This document shows positions 24,342 through 33,282 of a DNA stretch of 47,743 bases, piece by piece. How positions within the stretch are numbered: position 1 is the first letter of the stretch; the number at the start of each line of letters is the position of its first letter. The notes below the pieces were generated by a model that saw only the letters and a program-made list of their open reading frames with translations, did not search any database and had not been told where the DNA came from. The translations under genes were made by a program, and so were the position numbers. The DNA lies in contig CBDHFJ010000073.1 in NCBI GenBank assembly GCA_965262315.1, positions 1 through 47,743 on the forward strand. Direction: 5' to 3'. Source of the DNA: JBCCFK01 sp965262315. GTDB lineage: Bacteria; Actinomycetota; Acidimicrobiia; Acidimicrobiales; UBA8592.

Positions 24342-25466
24342 TCAGGACGCGCCGTCGAGGAAGTCGCTGAACCCGCCCGGCGCGTATGGACCGATGACGA
24401 TGTGTTCGAGCGCGCCGATCCCGTGCCGCTCGCCGTCGGTCACCCGCACGACCTGTTGGTTGTGGATGTTCTCGGGCTCGAGCGGGTCGAGCTCGAGCGG
24501 GTCGAAGCTCTCACCTGCGACCTCGAGCTCGCCCTTCCACATGCCCTGACCCCAGGTGGGGTGCCCGTAGCCGAGCCCCTTGAACTGGAACCGGAGCTCG
24601 GGCTGCATCTCGATGGTCCGTACGCCACCGTGCAGGTCGATGAAGTCCAGCTCGGCCCGGCGGATCCAGCGGGTGCCGGGTTCGTATTCCAGCCGATGCA
24701 CGGCCGTCGCCATGCGGGTGACCACGTCGTCGAGCTCGTCGGGGATGTCACCGGGTGACGAGTACAGCGGCGAGGTCAGCGCCTCACGCACGAGCGCCTC
24801 GCCGTCCATCCCGTCGAAGAAGACCGCGTGGGAGATGTGATCGTCCCACTGCAGCGGTGCCCACAGGAAGAAGAACCCGTTCGGCATGACCGGCGCGCCG
24901 ATCGGTACCCGCTCACCAACGCCGCGAACACCCCACGAGCGGTCCTTGGTTCCCCGCCACGACGCAGCATCGATCGTCACCTCCCCGTCGGGGTGCACGA
25001 CGGTGCCGCTCCATCGGCCGAACTGCGCGAACCGGGTCGCGTCCATGCTCCGTCGCTGGCGTTGCCACAGGATCTGGCGGGCCTCTTGAATGGCGGAGGT
25101 TCGCGCCGAGAACGTCACGTCACATGCAATGCCGCTCTCGTTGTCGTCGATGATCACCCGGGCCTCCCGCAGGGGCTCGACGACCTCGAGTCGGAAGGGG
25201 CCCACCGTCATGTCCGTCCGCTCCTGGGGAGCCCGTCGGGAGGCGTAGAAGCAGTGCTGGCGACCGCCGGCCTCGACGACGCTGAAGTGGCAGTCGAGGA
25301 TGCCGCGATGGGGGTAGACCGCCATGCCGAGACCGAAGTACTGCGTACCGTCGTCGTTGTAGGCGTTGAACCAGGTGCGGTCGTAGAAGTTCGGGTCGGA
25401 CGTCGCCGGGTGCGCGATGGGTTCGGGTGTCTGATGAATCGGATAGTCGTCGAGGCGATTGAGCAC
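24342..25466 (-). CDS. Conserved protein of unknown function, AttH/lipocalin-like
   Basis: A 374-residue protein that I do not recognise with certainty. It is rich in aromatic beta-strand segments (YFGLGMAVYPHRGILDCHFSVVEAGG, FFFLWAPLQWDDHISHAVFFDG), with a central TKDRSWGVRGVGERV resembling AttH-type hydratase/lipocalin-like proteins found beside actinobacterial lipid-degradation genes. No signal peptide or catalytic triad is obvious. It starts with a GTG at 25466 after a G-rich stretch. lacZ begins 48 nt downstream on the same strand, so they may be co-transcribed. Confidence 0.6.
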   Translation of the reverse strand: MLNRLDDYPIHQTPEPIAHPATSDPNFYDRTWFNAYNDDGTQYFGLGMAVYPHRGILDCHFSVVEAGGRQHCFYASRRAPQERTDMTVGPFRLEVVEPLREARVIIDDNESGIACDVTFSARTSAIQEARQILWQRQRRSMDATRFAQFGRWSGTVVHPDGEVTIDAASWRGTKDRSWGVRGVGERVPIGAPVMPNGFFFLWAPLQWDDHISHAVFFDGMDGEALVREALTSPLYSSPGDIPDELDDVVTRMATAVHRLEYEPGTRWIRRAELDFIDLHGGVRTIEMQPELRFQFKGLGYGHPTWGQGMWKGELEVAGESFDPLELDPLEPENIHNQQVVRVTDGERHGIGALEHIVIGPYAPGGFSDFLDGAS

Positions 25467-25505
25467 GAGTCCCCCCTGCTGCCGGTCGGTCCGGGTTCGC
25501 CGCCG

Positions 25506-25511
25506 ACCATA
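25506..25511 (-). promoter_or_regulatory. Putative -10 element (TATGGT)
   Basis: On the minus strand TATGGT lies about 39 nt before the GTG at 25466, leaving a leader of about 33 nt with a GGGGGGA stretch near the start codon. Confidence 0.35.
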
Positions 25512-25541
25512 GCCCTGCAGCGATCGATGGTCGGGTGGACG

Positions 25542-26825
25542 TCAGCGCCCGAAGTAGTCCTGCGTGCCCTTGTCGGAGGTGGCTCGGCCCAGCCGACCGA
25601 GCGCTTGCGAATAGGCCGCCGCGCGGTAGGAGATACCCGAGCGGTCCGCCAGGTCGTAGACCTCGTTCGCCTCGCGGACCATGATCTCGGCCAACCGCCG
25701 GTGCACCTCCTCGAGCGGCCAGTGGAGCCCACCCCGGTTCTGGACCCACTCGAAGTAGCTCACGGTCACCCCGCCGGCATTGGCCAGGATGTCGGGCACC
25801 ACCTTCACGCCGCGCCGGTCGAGGATGGCATCGGCCTCGGGGGTGGTCGGGCCGTTCGCGACCTCGACAACGGTTCCGGCAGCGATCCGGTCGGCATTGG
25901 CTGCCGTGATCTGGTTCTCGAGCGCTGCCGGGATCAGGATGTCGACCTCGGCCTCGAGCAGCTCGTCGTTGGTGATGTCGTCCGCGTCGACCAGCTCGCA
26001 GACCGACCCCTCGCAGTACACCGCCTCGAGCCGGCGGGTGTCGTTCTTGAACTGCGCGACGCTGGGGATGTCGAGCCCGTCCGGCTTCAGCACGCCACCG
26101 GCCGAATCGCTGACCGCCACGACCCGGTACCCATCGGCATGCAGCAACCGGGCCACGTGTTGGCCCCCGTTGCCGAATCCCTGGACGGCCACCGTCGTCG
26201 CCGCCGGATCCCAGCCGTTCCGCTCCTCCAGCACCTTCACACAGTGATATGCGCCGCGGCCGGTGGCGTCGTCTCGGCCGAGGCTGCCGCCGAGCGAGAT
26301 CGGCTTGCCGGTGAACACGCCGGGCTCGTGCCGTCGAGAGATCTTGGAGTACTCGTCCGACATCCAGCCCATGACCATGGCGTTCGTGTACATGTCGGGC
26401 GCGGGGATGTCGACCTCGGGGCCGATGTGATCGGCGATGGCGGCGACGAACTGGCGGCTCAGGCGTTCGAGCTCCATGGGTGACAGCGACTTCGCGTCGA
26501 CCGCCACCCCGCCCTTGCCGCCGCCGTACGGGATACCGACCACGGCGCACTTCAGGGTCATCCACAGCGCCAGGGCCTTGACCTCCGACAGCGACACGTC
26601 GGGGTGATAGCGGATGCCACCCTTCGTCGGCCCGAGCAGGCTGTTGTGCCGCACTCGGTACCCCTGGAACACCTCCAGGCTGCCGTCGTCCATCCGCACC
26701 GGTACCGAGACCTGGAGGACCGCCTGTGGCGCCTCCAGGATCTTGAGTGCTTCGTCCGGGAGCTCCACGCGCCCGGCGAGCGTGCGCAGACGCCCCACAG
26801 CGTCCTCGAACAGGTCATTGGCCAT
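25542..26825 (-). CDS. Glutamate dehydrogenase (Glu/Leu/Phe/Val family)
   Basis: A 427-residue glutamate dehydrogenase of the roughly 420-residue hexameric type. The substrate site shows GPTKGGIRYHPDV and the catalytic Lys in GGGKGGVAVD. DIPAPDMYT follows, the nucleotide-binding loop is VQGFGNGGQHVARLL, and the C-terminal helix contains ANAGGVTVSYFEW. It interconverts glutamate with 2-oxoglutarate and ammonia in the cytosol. The ATG at 26825 follows GGAGG. It is transcribed in the same direction as selD, 75 nt downstream of it. Confidence 0.95.
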   Translation of the reverse strand: MANDLFEDAVGRLRTLAGRVELPDEALKILEAPQAVLQVSVPVRMDDGSLEVFQGYRVRHNSLLGPTKGGIRYHPDVSLSEVKALALWMTLKCAVVGIPYGGGKGGVAVDAKSLSPMELERLSRQFVAAIADHIGPEVDIPAPDMYTNAMVMGWMSDEYSKISRRHEPGVFTGKPISLGGSLGRDDATGRGAYHCVKVLEERNGWDPAATTVAVQGFGNGGQHVARLLHADGYRVVAVSDSAGGVLKPDGLDIPSVAQFKNDTRRLEAVYCEGSVCELVDADDITNDELLEAEVDILIPAALENQITAANADRIAAGTVVEVANGPTTPEADAILDRRGVKVVPDILANAGGVTVSYFEWVQNRGGLHWPLEEVHRRLAEIMVREANEVYDLADRSGISYRAAAYSQALGRLGRATSDKGTQDYFGR

Positions 26826-26860
26826 GCTGATCCGCCTCCGCAGGTGTCCCGAGCGTCCAG

Positions 26861-26866
26861 ACCCTA
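26861..26866 (-). promoter_or_regulatory. Putative -10 element (TAGGGT) of the glutamate dehydrogenase gene
   Basis: Minus-strand TAGGGT is 35 nt before the ATG; the leader contains GGAGG at 26835-26839. Confidence 0.4.
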
Positions 26867-26900
26867 GAGCAGCGGTGTGGGCTCCGCGGCCCCGTCGGTC

Positions 26901-27941
<1,041 letters not shown>

Positions 27942-27969
27942 GTCAGTGTCCTCCGGGTCGGTCGGCGTC

Positions 27970-27975
27970 ACCCTA
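27970..27975 (-). promoter_or_regulatory. Putative -10 element (TAGGGT) of selD
   Basis: Minus-strand TAGGGT lies 28 nt before the GTG start; a transcript beginning near 27963 would carry the GGAGG site, supporting the chosen start. Confidence 0.4.
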
Positions 27976-28009
27976 CCGGGACCCCGACCCGGCCCAGGCC
28001 GGGCCGGTC

Positions 28010-28699
28010 TCAGTCCACGGCGACGGGCGGCTCGGTCTCCGAGAAGCGGTCCCAGACGACCTGGTCCGGTACGGCAGCGAGGCGCGCGTAGCCCTCGGGG
28101 TCGAACCGGGCCCGGACGTTCTCGGGGTGAGGTCGGGTCGGCTGCGGCACCGGCCCCGCGGTGGCGACGTGTGGTTCGGGGGCGCGCATGGCCGCGAGCT
28201 CGTCGTCGGAGATGCCGCAGAGGGCCACGACCTCGGGGTCGACCCAGGCGCGGTCGTCGATGGCCGACCCGCAGGCGACCTCGAGGTTGAGCCCCTCGGG
28301 CCCCTCGAAGTAGATCGACTGCACGAACCCGTGGTCGATGGGGCCCAGGACCTGCACGCCCCTGGAGCGCAGCCGGTCCCGCATCGCGAGCAGGTCGTCG
28401 AGCGTGTCCACGTGGAAGGCCACGTGTTGCATCGTGCCGCCCCGAACGTCGCCGCCGGGACCGTTGGCATGACTCACACCGAACTCGACCTCGTCGCCGT
28501 TGTCGGGATGCTGCACGAAGGCCACGTAGCTGTCGGGTGAGAGCTCGACGAAGCCGTGGTAGGCGCCGTCCACCCCGTGCATCCAGTAGAGGGCTTTCAG
28601 CGGCAGCCCGAGCGCATCGCACCAGAAGCTCAGCTGGCGCTTCATGTCGGTGGTGGACAGCGCGAGGTGGTTCACACCTCGGGGATGCAGGGTGACCAT
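28010..28699 (-). CDS. VOC family (glyoxalase/extradiol dioxygenase fold) protein
   Basis: A 229-residue vicinal-oxygen-chelate protein. The first beta-alpha module has VNHLALSTTDMKRQLSFWCDALGLPLK and the second has MQHVAFHVDTLDDLLAMRDRL, ending with IYFEGPEGLNLEVACG. Potential metal ligands are the His in VNHLA, the His in MQHVAF and the Glu in LNLEVA, as in type I extradiol dioxygenases. A roughly 70-residue Pro-rich tail follows. The ATG at 28699 has GGAGG 6-7 nt upstream, so I prefer it to an ATG six codons earlier. The reaction is unknown. Confidence 0.85.
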   Translation of the reverse strand: MVTLHPRGVNHLALSTTDMKRQLSFWCDALGLPLKALYWMHGVDGAYHGFVELSPDSYVAFVQHPDNGDEVEFGVSHANGPGGDVRGGTMQHVAFHVDTLDDLLAMRDRLRSRGVQVLGPIDHGFVQSIYFEGPEGLNLEVACGSAIDDRAWVDPEVVALCGISDDELAAMRAPEPHVATAGPVPQPTRPHPENVRARFDPEGYARLAAVPDQVVWDRFSETEPPVAVD

Positions 28700-28732
28700 G
28701 GGAACCTCCGGGAACACAGGGGCGTCGTCCGA

Positions 28733-28738
28733 CGCTAG
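28733..28738 (-). promoter_or_regulatory. Putative -10 element (TAGCGT) of the VOC gene
   Basis: Minus-strand TAGCGT lies 33 nt before the ATG at 28699, with the GGAGG site in the predicted leader. Confidence 0.4.
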
Positions 28739-28745
28739 CGCCGAC

Positions 28746-29174
28746 TCACTCGTGGATCTGCCCGACGGCGCGGGTCGGGCGGAGCCGGAGCAGCAGGCGG
28801 CCCTCGGCGACCATCGCTGCTCGATACTCGTCCCAATCCGGGTGCGCTCCTCCTGTCACCTGCTCGAAGTAGGCCACGAGCGCGTCCGCAGTGGCGTCGG
28901 CCGGATCCGTGGTCACCGGGCTGAGGTCCGCCTCACCGGAGAACGCCACGTAGGACCAGTCCCCCGGTGCGGTCACGTGGAGGATGATCCGCGGGTCGCG
29001 GCGCATGTTGACGGTCTTGGCGCGGTCGGCGGTGAGCGACACCACCAGGGTGTCGTCCATCACGGCGTAGGCCACGTCGCTGGACTGGGGACTGCCGTCG
29101 GAGCGGATGGTGATCAGCACCGCTGGAGTGCGACCGTCCGCCCATGCCAACGCCTGCTGGATGTCGAGTGCCAT
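28746..29174 (-). CDS. PPOX-class F420-dependent oxidoreductase
   Basis: A 142-residue split beta-barrel protein. AVLITIRSDGSPQSSDVAYAVMDDTLVVSLTADRAKTVNMRRDPRIILHV is the classic pattern of TIGR03618-like F420-binding oxidoreductases, and the tail RLLLRLRPTRAVG closes the barrel. The ATG at 29174 follows AGGAAGGA. It is transcribed with the VOC gene downstream. The substrate is unknown; relatives reduce quinones or biliverdin-like compounds with F420H2. Confidence 0.88.
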   Translation of the reverse strand: MALDIQQALAWADGRTPAVLITIRSDGSPQSSDVAYAVMDDTLVVSLTADRAKTVNMRRDPRIILHVTAPGDWSYVAFSGEADLSPVTTDPADATADALVAYFEQVTGGAHPDWDEYRAAMVAEGRLLLRLRPTRAVGQIHE

Positions 29175-29276
29175 GGGGGTCCTTCCTGAAGGGGTCCAGT
29201 CTCGGCCACCGGCGGCCGCGTTGCACGGCCCTGCGCCCCGCGACCTGGGCTACCGCTCTTCGGCCTGTCCACGCCG

Positions 29277-29282
29277 TACCAT
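29277..29282 (+). promoter_or_regulatory. Putative -10 element (TACCAT), leaderless start
   Basis: TACCAT ends 7 nt before the GTG at 29290, supporting that GTG as the start and a leaderless mRNA for the permease gene. Confidence 0.5.
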
Positions 29283-29289
29283 CGTCGGT

Positions 29290-30297
29290 GTGACGCAGTC
29301 CGTGGAATCGACCGTTCCGGTCGAGCACGACCATCACCACCACGGCGGCTCGGGACGCTCGTTCGGGCCCTGGATCCTGGTGGTGCCGATGGCGGCCGCC
29401 TTGCTCGTCCGCGACCGGATCGGCTGGTTCGAGAACGACGAGGTCCGGCTGTGGGCCACCCTGTTCGTCTCCGTCTGCATCCAGGCCCTGCCGTTCCTCG
29501 TTCTCGGCGTCGTGATCAGCGGGCTCATCGCCGTCTTCGTCTCACCCGACCTGGTCCAGCGGTTCGTGCCGAAGCGGCCCGTGCTCGCCGTACCGGCTGC
29601 CGGCGTGGCTGGGATGGCGCTTCCGGGATGCGAGTGCGGATCGGTCCCGATCGCCGGGCGTCTCGTTCGCGCCGGCACGCCTCCGGCGGCCGCGCTCACG
29701 TTCCTCCTGGCCGCACCCGCCATCAACCCCGTCGTGCTGGTGTCGACCGCGGTGGCGTTCCCGGGCGAGGGTCGGCTGGTGCTGGCCCGCTTCCTCGCGT
29801 CCTTCATCGCCGCCATCGCAGTCGGGTCGTGGTGGGCCCGATGGAACAACACCTCGCTGTTGGACATGGACTGGCACGACCATGACCACGGGGGCGGCCG
29901 GCTCGCGCGCTTCGTCGACGTGGCCGCCAAGGACCTGGTGCACGCGGGCGGCTATCTCGTGGTGGGGGCGATGGCGGCCGCGACACTCCAGCTGGTCATC
30001 CCTCGTTCCGTGCTCGACTCGGTGGCCGACAACGAGCTGCTGTCGATCCTGATGTTCGCAGCGCTTGCCGTGCTGTTGTCGATCTGCTCGGAGGCCGACG
30101 CCTTCGTGGCTGCCGGCCTCCCCCAGTTCTCGCTGTCGTCGCGGTTGGTCTTCCTGGTCGTGGGCCCCGTGATCGATCTGAAGCTCGTCGCCATGCACGC
30201 CGGCGTGTTCGGCCGGCGATTCGCCATGGTGTTCGCCCCCGTCACGTTGGCGGTCGCCGTGGTGAGCGCCGTCGTCGTGGGACAGGTCCTGCTGTGA
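29290..30297 (+). CDS. Permease of the DUF318/UPF0718 family with His-rich N-terminus
   Basis: A 335-residue membrane protein with about eight to ten hydrophobic segments. The N-terminal cytoplasmic stretch EHDHHHHGG and the internal loop DWHDHDHGGG are metal-binding in appearance, and the conserved family motif is GMALPGCECGSVPIAGRLVR. Family members are proposed metal or two-gene permeases, often paired with TIGR03943 proteins as here. The start is a GTG at 29290. The next gene's GTG overlaps the stop (GTGA). Zinc or another soft metal is a reasonable substrate guess, given the His residues and the zinc genes about 8 kb away (inference). Confidence 0.85.
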   Translation: MTQSVESTVPVEHDHHHHGGSGRSFGPWILVVPMAAALLVRDRIGWFENDEVRLWATLFVSVCIQALPFLVLGVVISGLIAVFVSPDLVQRFVPKRPVLAVPAAGVAGMALPGCECGSVPIAGRLVRAGTPPAAALTFLLAAPAINPVVLVSTAVAFPGEGRLVLARFLASFIAAIAVGSWWARWNNTSLLDMDWHDHDHGGGRLARFVDVAAKDLVHAGGYLVVGAMAAATLQLVIPRSVLDSVADNELLSILMFAALAVLLSICSEADAFVAAGLPQFSLSSRLVFLVVGPVIDLKLVAMHAGVFGRRFAMVFAPVTLAVAVVSAVVVGQVLL

Positions 30298-31022
30298 ACC
30301 GCGCCGGACGAGCGGTGCTGATGTTGGCGGTGGGTGCGATCAGCGCGCGCCTCCTGTGGACCGGCGGCTTCGGGTGGTTCGTCCAGCAGCGGATGCGCAT
30401 CCCGCTGCTCCTGGCCACGGTCGCGCTGCTGGCGTTCGGGTTGCACGAGGTGGTCCTCGGCAGTCGGGAGGAACGGCGTGACCCCGAGTCGGTCGACCGC
30501 CCGGTGGCACCGACCGTCGGCTGGCTCCTGATCCTGCCGGTCGTGGTGCTGTTGTCGGTTGCCCCCACCGGTCTCGGCGCGGCCGCGGCCGACCGGGTCG
30601 AGGCCTACACCCCGACGGAGACGTCGCGGCAGTACGAGCCGCTGGACGACACCCAGGGACCCGTCGAAATGCGGGTCTTCGACTTCGTCGACCGGGCCCT
30701 GTGGGACGACGAGCGCAGCCTCGAGGACACGACCGTCCGCCTCGAGGGACTGGTAGTCAACGATCCCGGTGTCCCCGACGGGTTCAAGCTCACGCGATTC
30801 CTCGTGAGCTGCTGTGCGGCCGACGGCATCCCCCTGCAGGTCTCGGTCCACGGCACCGGCCCCGCGCTCGCGGACGACACCTGGGTGGTCGTGGATCTGG
30901 TCTGGCAGCCACCCGACGCCCCGTACACCGAGCTGGAGGGCGACTGGGCCGTGGAGGCCGACGCCGTGTCGGTCACCGTGGTCCCCGACGCGCCGAAGGA
31001 CGCCTACGAGTCGCCGTATTGA
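30294..31022 (+). CDS. TIGR03943 family protein
   Basis: A 242-residue protein with three N-terminal hydrophobic segments (AVLMLAVGAISARLL, IPLLLATVALLAFGL, WLLILPVVVLLSVAP), then a soluble domain with VRLEGLVVNDPGVPDGFKLTRFLVSCCAADGIPLQV. The RFLVSCCAADG motif is typical of TIGR03943 proteins, which accompany DUF318 permeases. The GTG start overlaps the permease stop, so the two form one translation unit and probably one membrane complex. Biochemical role unproven. Confidence 0.85.
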   Translation: MNRAGRAVLMLAVGAISARLLWTGGFGWFVQQRMRIPLLLATVALLAFGLHEVVLGSREERRDPESVDRPVAPTVGWLLILPVVVLLSVAPTGLGAAAADRVEAYTPTETSRQYEPLDDTQGPVEMRVFDFVDRALWDDERSLEDTTVRLEGLVVNDPGVPDGFKLTRFLVSCCAADGIPLQVSVHGTGPALADDTWVVVDLVWQPPDAPYTELEGDWAVEADAVSVTVVPDAPKDAYESPY

Positions 31023-31066
31023 GCAACGACTCGCACGGTGGGCCGGACCGGTGGGATTCTGGAACC

Positions 31067-32599
31067 GTGGAGGGGGAAGGCGCACGCGACGATCTGAGCC
31101 TGCGCCAACGACACCTGGTCTTCGCCGGGATGATGGTGTCCACGTTCCTCAGCTCGCTGGACGGGACGGCCGTGTCCACGGCGCTCCCCACGATCGCCGG
31201 CGAGCTCGGCGGCATCGACCAGGTGCCCTGGGTCCTGACGGCGTACCTGCTGGGATCGGTGGCGGCCACCCCGCTCTACGGCAAGCTCAGCGACCTGTAT
31301 GGGCGGCGCCGGCTCACCGAAGCGGCACTGGCCATCTTCATCGTCACGTCGGTCATGGCGGCCGCGTCGCAGACGATGTGGCAGCTGATCCTCGCCCGGG
31401 GCCTCCAGGGCATCGGTGGCGGCGGCCTCATGGCGATGGGTTTCATCGTGATCGGCGACATCTTCTCGCCGCGCGAGCGAGGCCGGTACATGGCCTACTA
31501 CACGATGAACTTCAGTCTGGCGGCCCTGCTCGGCCCCGTGGTGGGCGGCGTGTTCGTCGATCTGGCCACCTGGCGATGGATCTTCGTGATCAACGTGCCC
31601 CTCGGCCTGCTCGCCCTCGCCATGATCCACGCCAACCTCACGTTCCGGCTACCCCCTCGACAACACCAGCTCGACGTCCGGGGCGCCGCGGTGCTGGTCA
31701 CGTCGGTGACCACGCTGATCCTCGGCCTGGCGCTCGGCGGGGAGACGTACCCCTGGGCGTCGTGGCAGGTGGTGCTCCTCCTCGCGGTCGCGGCGCTCGG
31801 TGCGCTCGCCTTCGTTCGTTGGGAGCTGCGGGCGCCCGAACCGCTCCTCCCGATGCGGCTCTTCCGGAATCCCACCTTCCGCATCCTCATCGGCGGCAAC
31901 GTGGTCTATGGCGCCGCTGGCATGGGGATGATGTCCTTCATGCCGCTGTTCTTCCAGGTCTCGCTCGGCGAGGCGGCGACCACCGCCGGCCTCATCCTCG
32001 CCTCATCGGGCGTCTCGGTGTCGCTTGGCTCCTACATCTCTGGCCGGGTCACCACCGGCACCGGGCGGTACCGGATCGTGCTCCAGGCGGCGCCGCTGTT
32101 GACCATTGCCGCCGTGGTGGCGTTCACGTTCCTCACCGTCGAGAGCTCGGCGTACACGGCCATTCCTTGGCTGGCGCTCATGGGGCTCTCGATGGGCCTC
32201 GCCTTCCCCACGATGACCACGGCGGTCCAGAACTCGCTGGCGCTCCCGGATCTCGGTGCCGGTACCGCCGCCGTCAACTTCTTCCGTTCACTCGGCCAGA
32301 CGGTCGGCGTCGCCGCGTTCGGAGCGCTCCTGACGAGTCGCATCAACGGTGAGCTCGCCGACGTGTCCGACACCGTGGACGTGGACGACCTGCTGTCGAC
32401 CCCCGACGACATCCAAGCGCTCGACCCGGCCCTCCGCGCCGCGGTCGAGTCGGCAGTGGCCGTGGCCACCAACGCCGTCTTCTGGGTCACCATCCCAATC
32501 GTCGCTGCCTTCGCGGTGGCCACCCGGTTCCTGCCGGAGCTGGAGCTCCGCACCACCACGGCGCTGGCGGCACAGCGCAACGAACCGTCGGAGCCGTGA
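31067..32599 (+). CDS. MFS transporter, DHA2 (EmrB/QacA) type
   Basis: A 510-residue, about 14-segment drug:H+ antiporter-type protein. It has TFLSSLDGTAVSTALPTIAGEL (motif D1), PLYGKLSDLYGRRRLTEAAL (motif A) and LARGLQGIGGGGLMAMG (motif B). I chose the GTG at 31067, giving a short soluble N-terminus; a TTG at 31019 overlapping the previous stop is an alternative. It probably exports hydrophobic compounds. It converges with the nitroreductase gene, leaving 3 nt between the stops. Confidence 0.9.
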   Translation: MEGEGARDDLSLRQRHLVFAGMMVSTFLSSLDGTAVSTALPTIAGELGGIDQVPWVLTAYLLGSVAATPLYGKLSDLYGRRRLTEAALAIFIVTSVMAAASQTMWQLILARGLQGIGGGGLMAMGFIVIGDIFSPRERGRYMAYYTMNFSLAALLGPVVGGVFVDLATWRWIFVINVPLGLLALAMIHANLTFRLPPRQHQLDVRGAAVLVTSVTTLILGLALGGETYPWASWQVVLLLAVAALGALAFVRWELRAPEPLLPMRLFRNPTFRILIGGNVVYGAAGMGMMSFMPLFFQVSLGEAATTAGLILASSGVSVSLGSYISGRVTTGTGRYRIVLQAAPLLTIAAVVAFTFLTVESSAYTAIPWLALMGLSMGLAFPTMTTAVQNSLALPDLGAGTAAVNFFRSLGQTVGVAAFGALLTSRINGELADVSDTVDVDDLLSTPDDIQALDPALRAAVESAVAVATNAVFWVTIPIVAAFAVATRFLPELELRTTTALAAQRNEPSEP

Positions 32600-32602
32600 C
32601 CA

Positions 32603-33251
32603 TCACCAGGGCGGCGGTGTACCCCAGGTGTCCCAGAAGGTCGTCGTGCGGGTCGGCAGCCGGCTCGTGAGCCCGAAGTTGCCGCGCGGGTACCCGAGCG
32701 GCACACAACAGTGGAACCGGACGTCGGCTGGGACCTGGAACAGGTGGTGCACCCGGTCCATCACGGTGGGATGCAGCGTCGTCAAGCACCGATCCGATGC
32801 CCAGCCCCCGGGCGGCCAGCAACAGGTTCTGCACCGCCGGGAACACCGAGAACCCCGGTGCCCCCGTCGAGAACACGAGGACGACGACAGGCGCGCGCCC
32901 GATCTCGGATGCCAACCCGGCGGCGGGCCGGTAGGGCGAGTCCTCCGGAAGCTCCTGGTCCACCGTCCACCCGTAGGCGTCCGCGCGCTTGGCCCACCAG
33001 GCCTCGTGGTAGAGCGGGCCGAACTGCTCGATACGAGTTCGGTCGCGCACGACGAGGAGCCGGACCGGCTGCTCGTTGCCGCCCGTCGGTGCCTTCGAGG
33101 CCGCGTCCACGATCGTGTGAAGGTCCTCGTCGCTGATCGGGCGATCGGGATCGAGTCGCCGGATGGCGCGTTGGGTGAACATCGCCTCACCCAACGGCAT
33201 CGACAGCGAGGCGGGTGGCTCCAGCCGGACCGGCTCGACGGGCTCGCTCAT
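32603..33251 (-). pseudogene. Nitroreductase family protein, interrupted by one frameshift
   Basis: Joined across a frameshift this is about 215 residues. The N-terminal frame has MFTQRAIRRLDPDRPISDEDLHTIVDAASKAPTGGNEQP, the FMN-binding start of nitroreductases, and AVQNLLLAARGLGIGSVL. The C-terminal frame continues TTLHPTVMDRVHHLF, then VPLGYPRGNFGL. The switch is at about 32784, where minus-strand GTGCTTGACG has one T more than needed for the conserved VLTT. The family uses FMN and NAD(P)H or, in some actinobacteria, handles nitroaromatics or dehalogenation. It may be a sequence error rather than decay. Confidence 0.82.
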
Positions 33252-33257
33252 GAAGCG

Positions 33258-33263
33258 ATCGTA
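33258..33263 (-). promoter_or_regulatory. Putative -10 element (TACGAT), leaderless start
   Basis: Minus-strand TACGAT ends 6 nt before the nitroreductase ATG at 33251, with no ribosome site. Confidence 0.45.
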
Positions 33264-33282
33264 CGTGCCCGCCGACGGCGTC

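Noticed and set aside
24470..24515. Short direct repeat (GAGCTCGAGCGGGTCGA-like) inside the AttH-like gene
   Set aside because: It encodes a simple LDPLE/LELDP peptide repeat in frame and is adequately explained as coding sequence.
32778..32795. Programmed frameshift (CTTGA, reminiscent of prfB) in the nitroreductase
   Set aside because: There is no in-frame stop at the shift site and no upstream Shine-Dalgarno-like stimulator, and similar one-base breaks occur in three unrelated genes.
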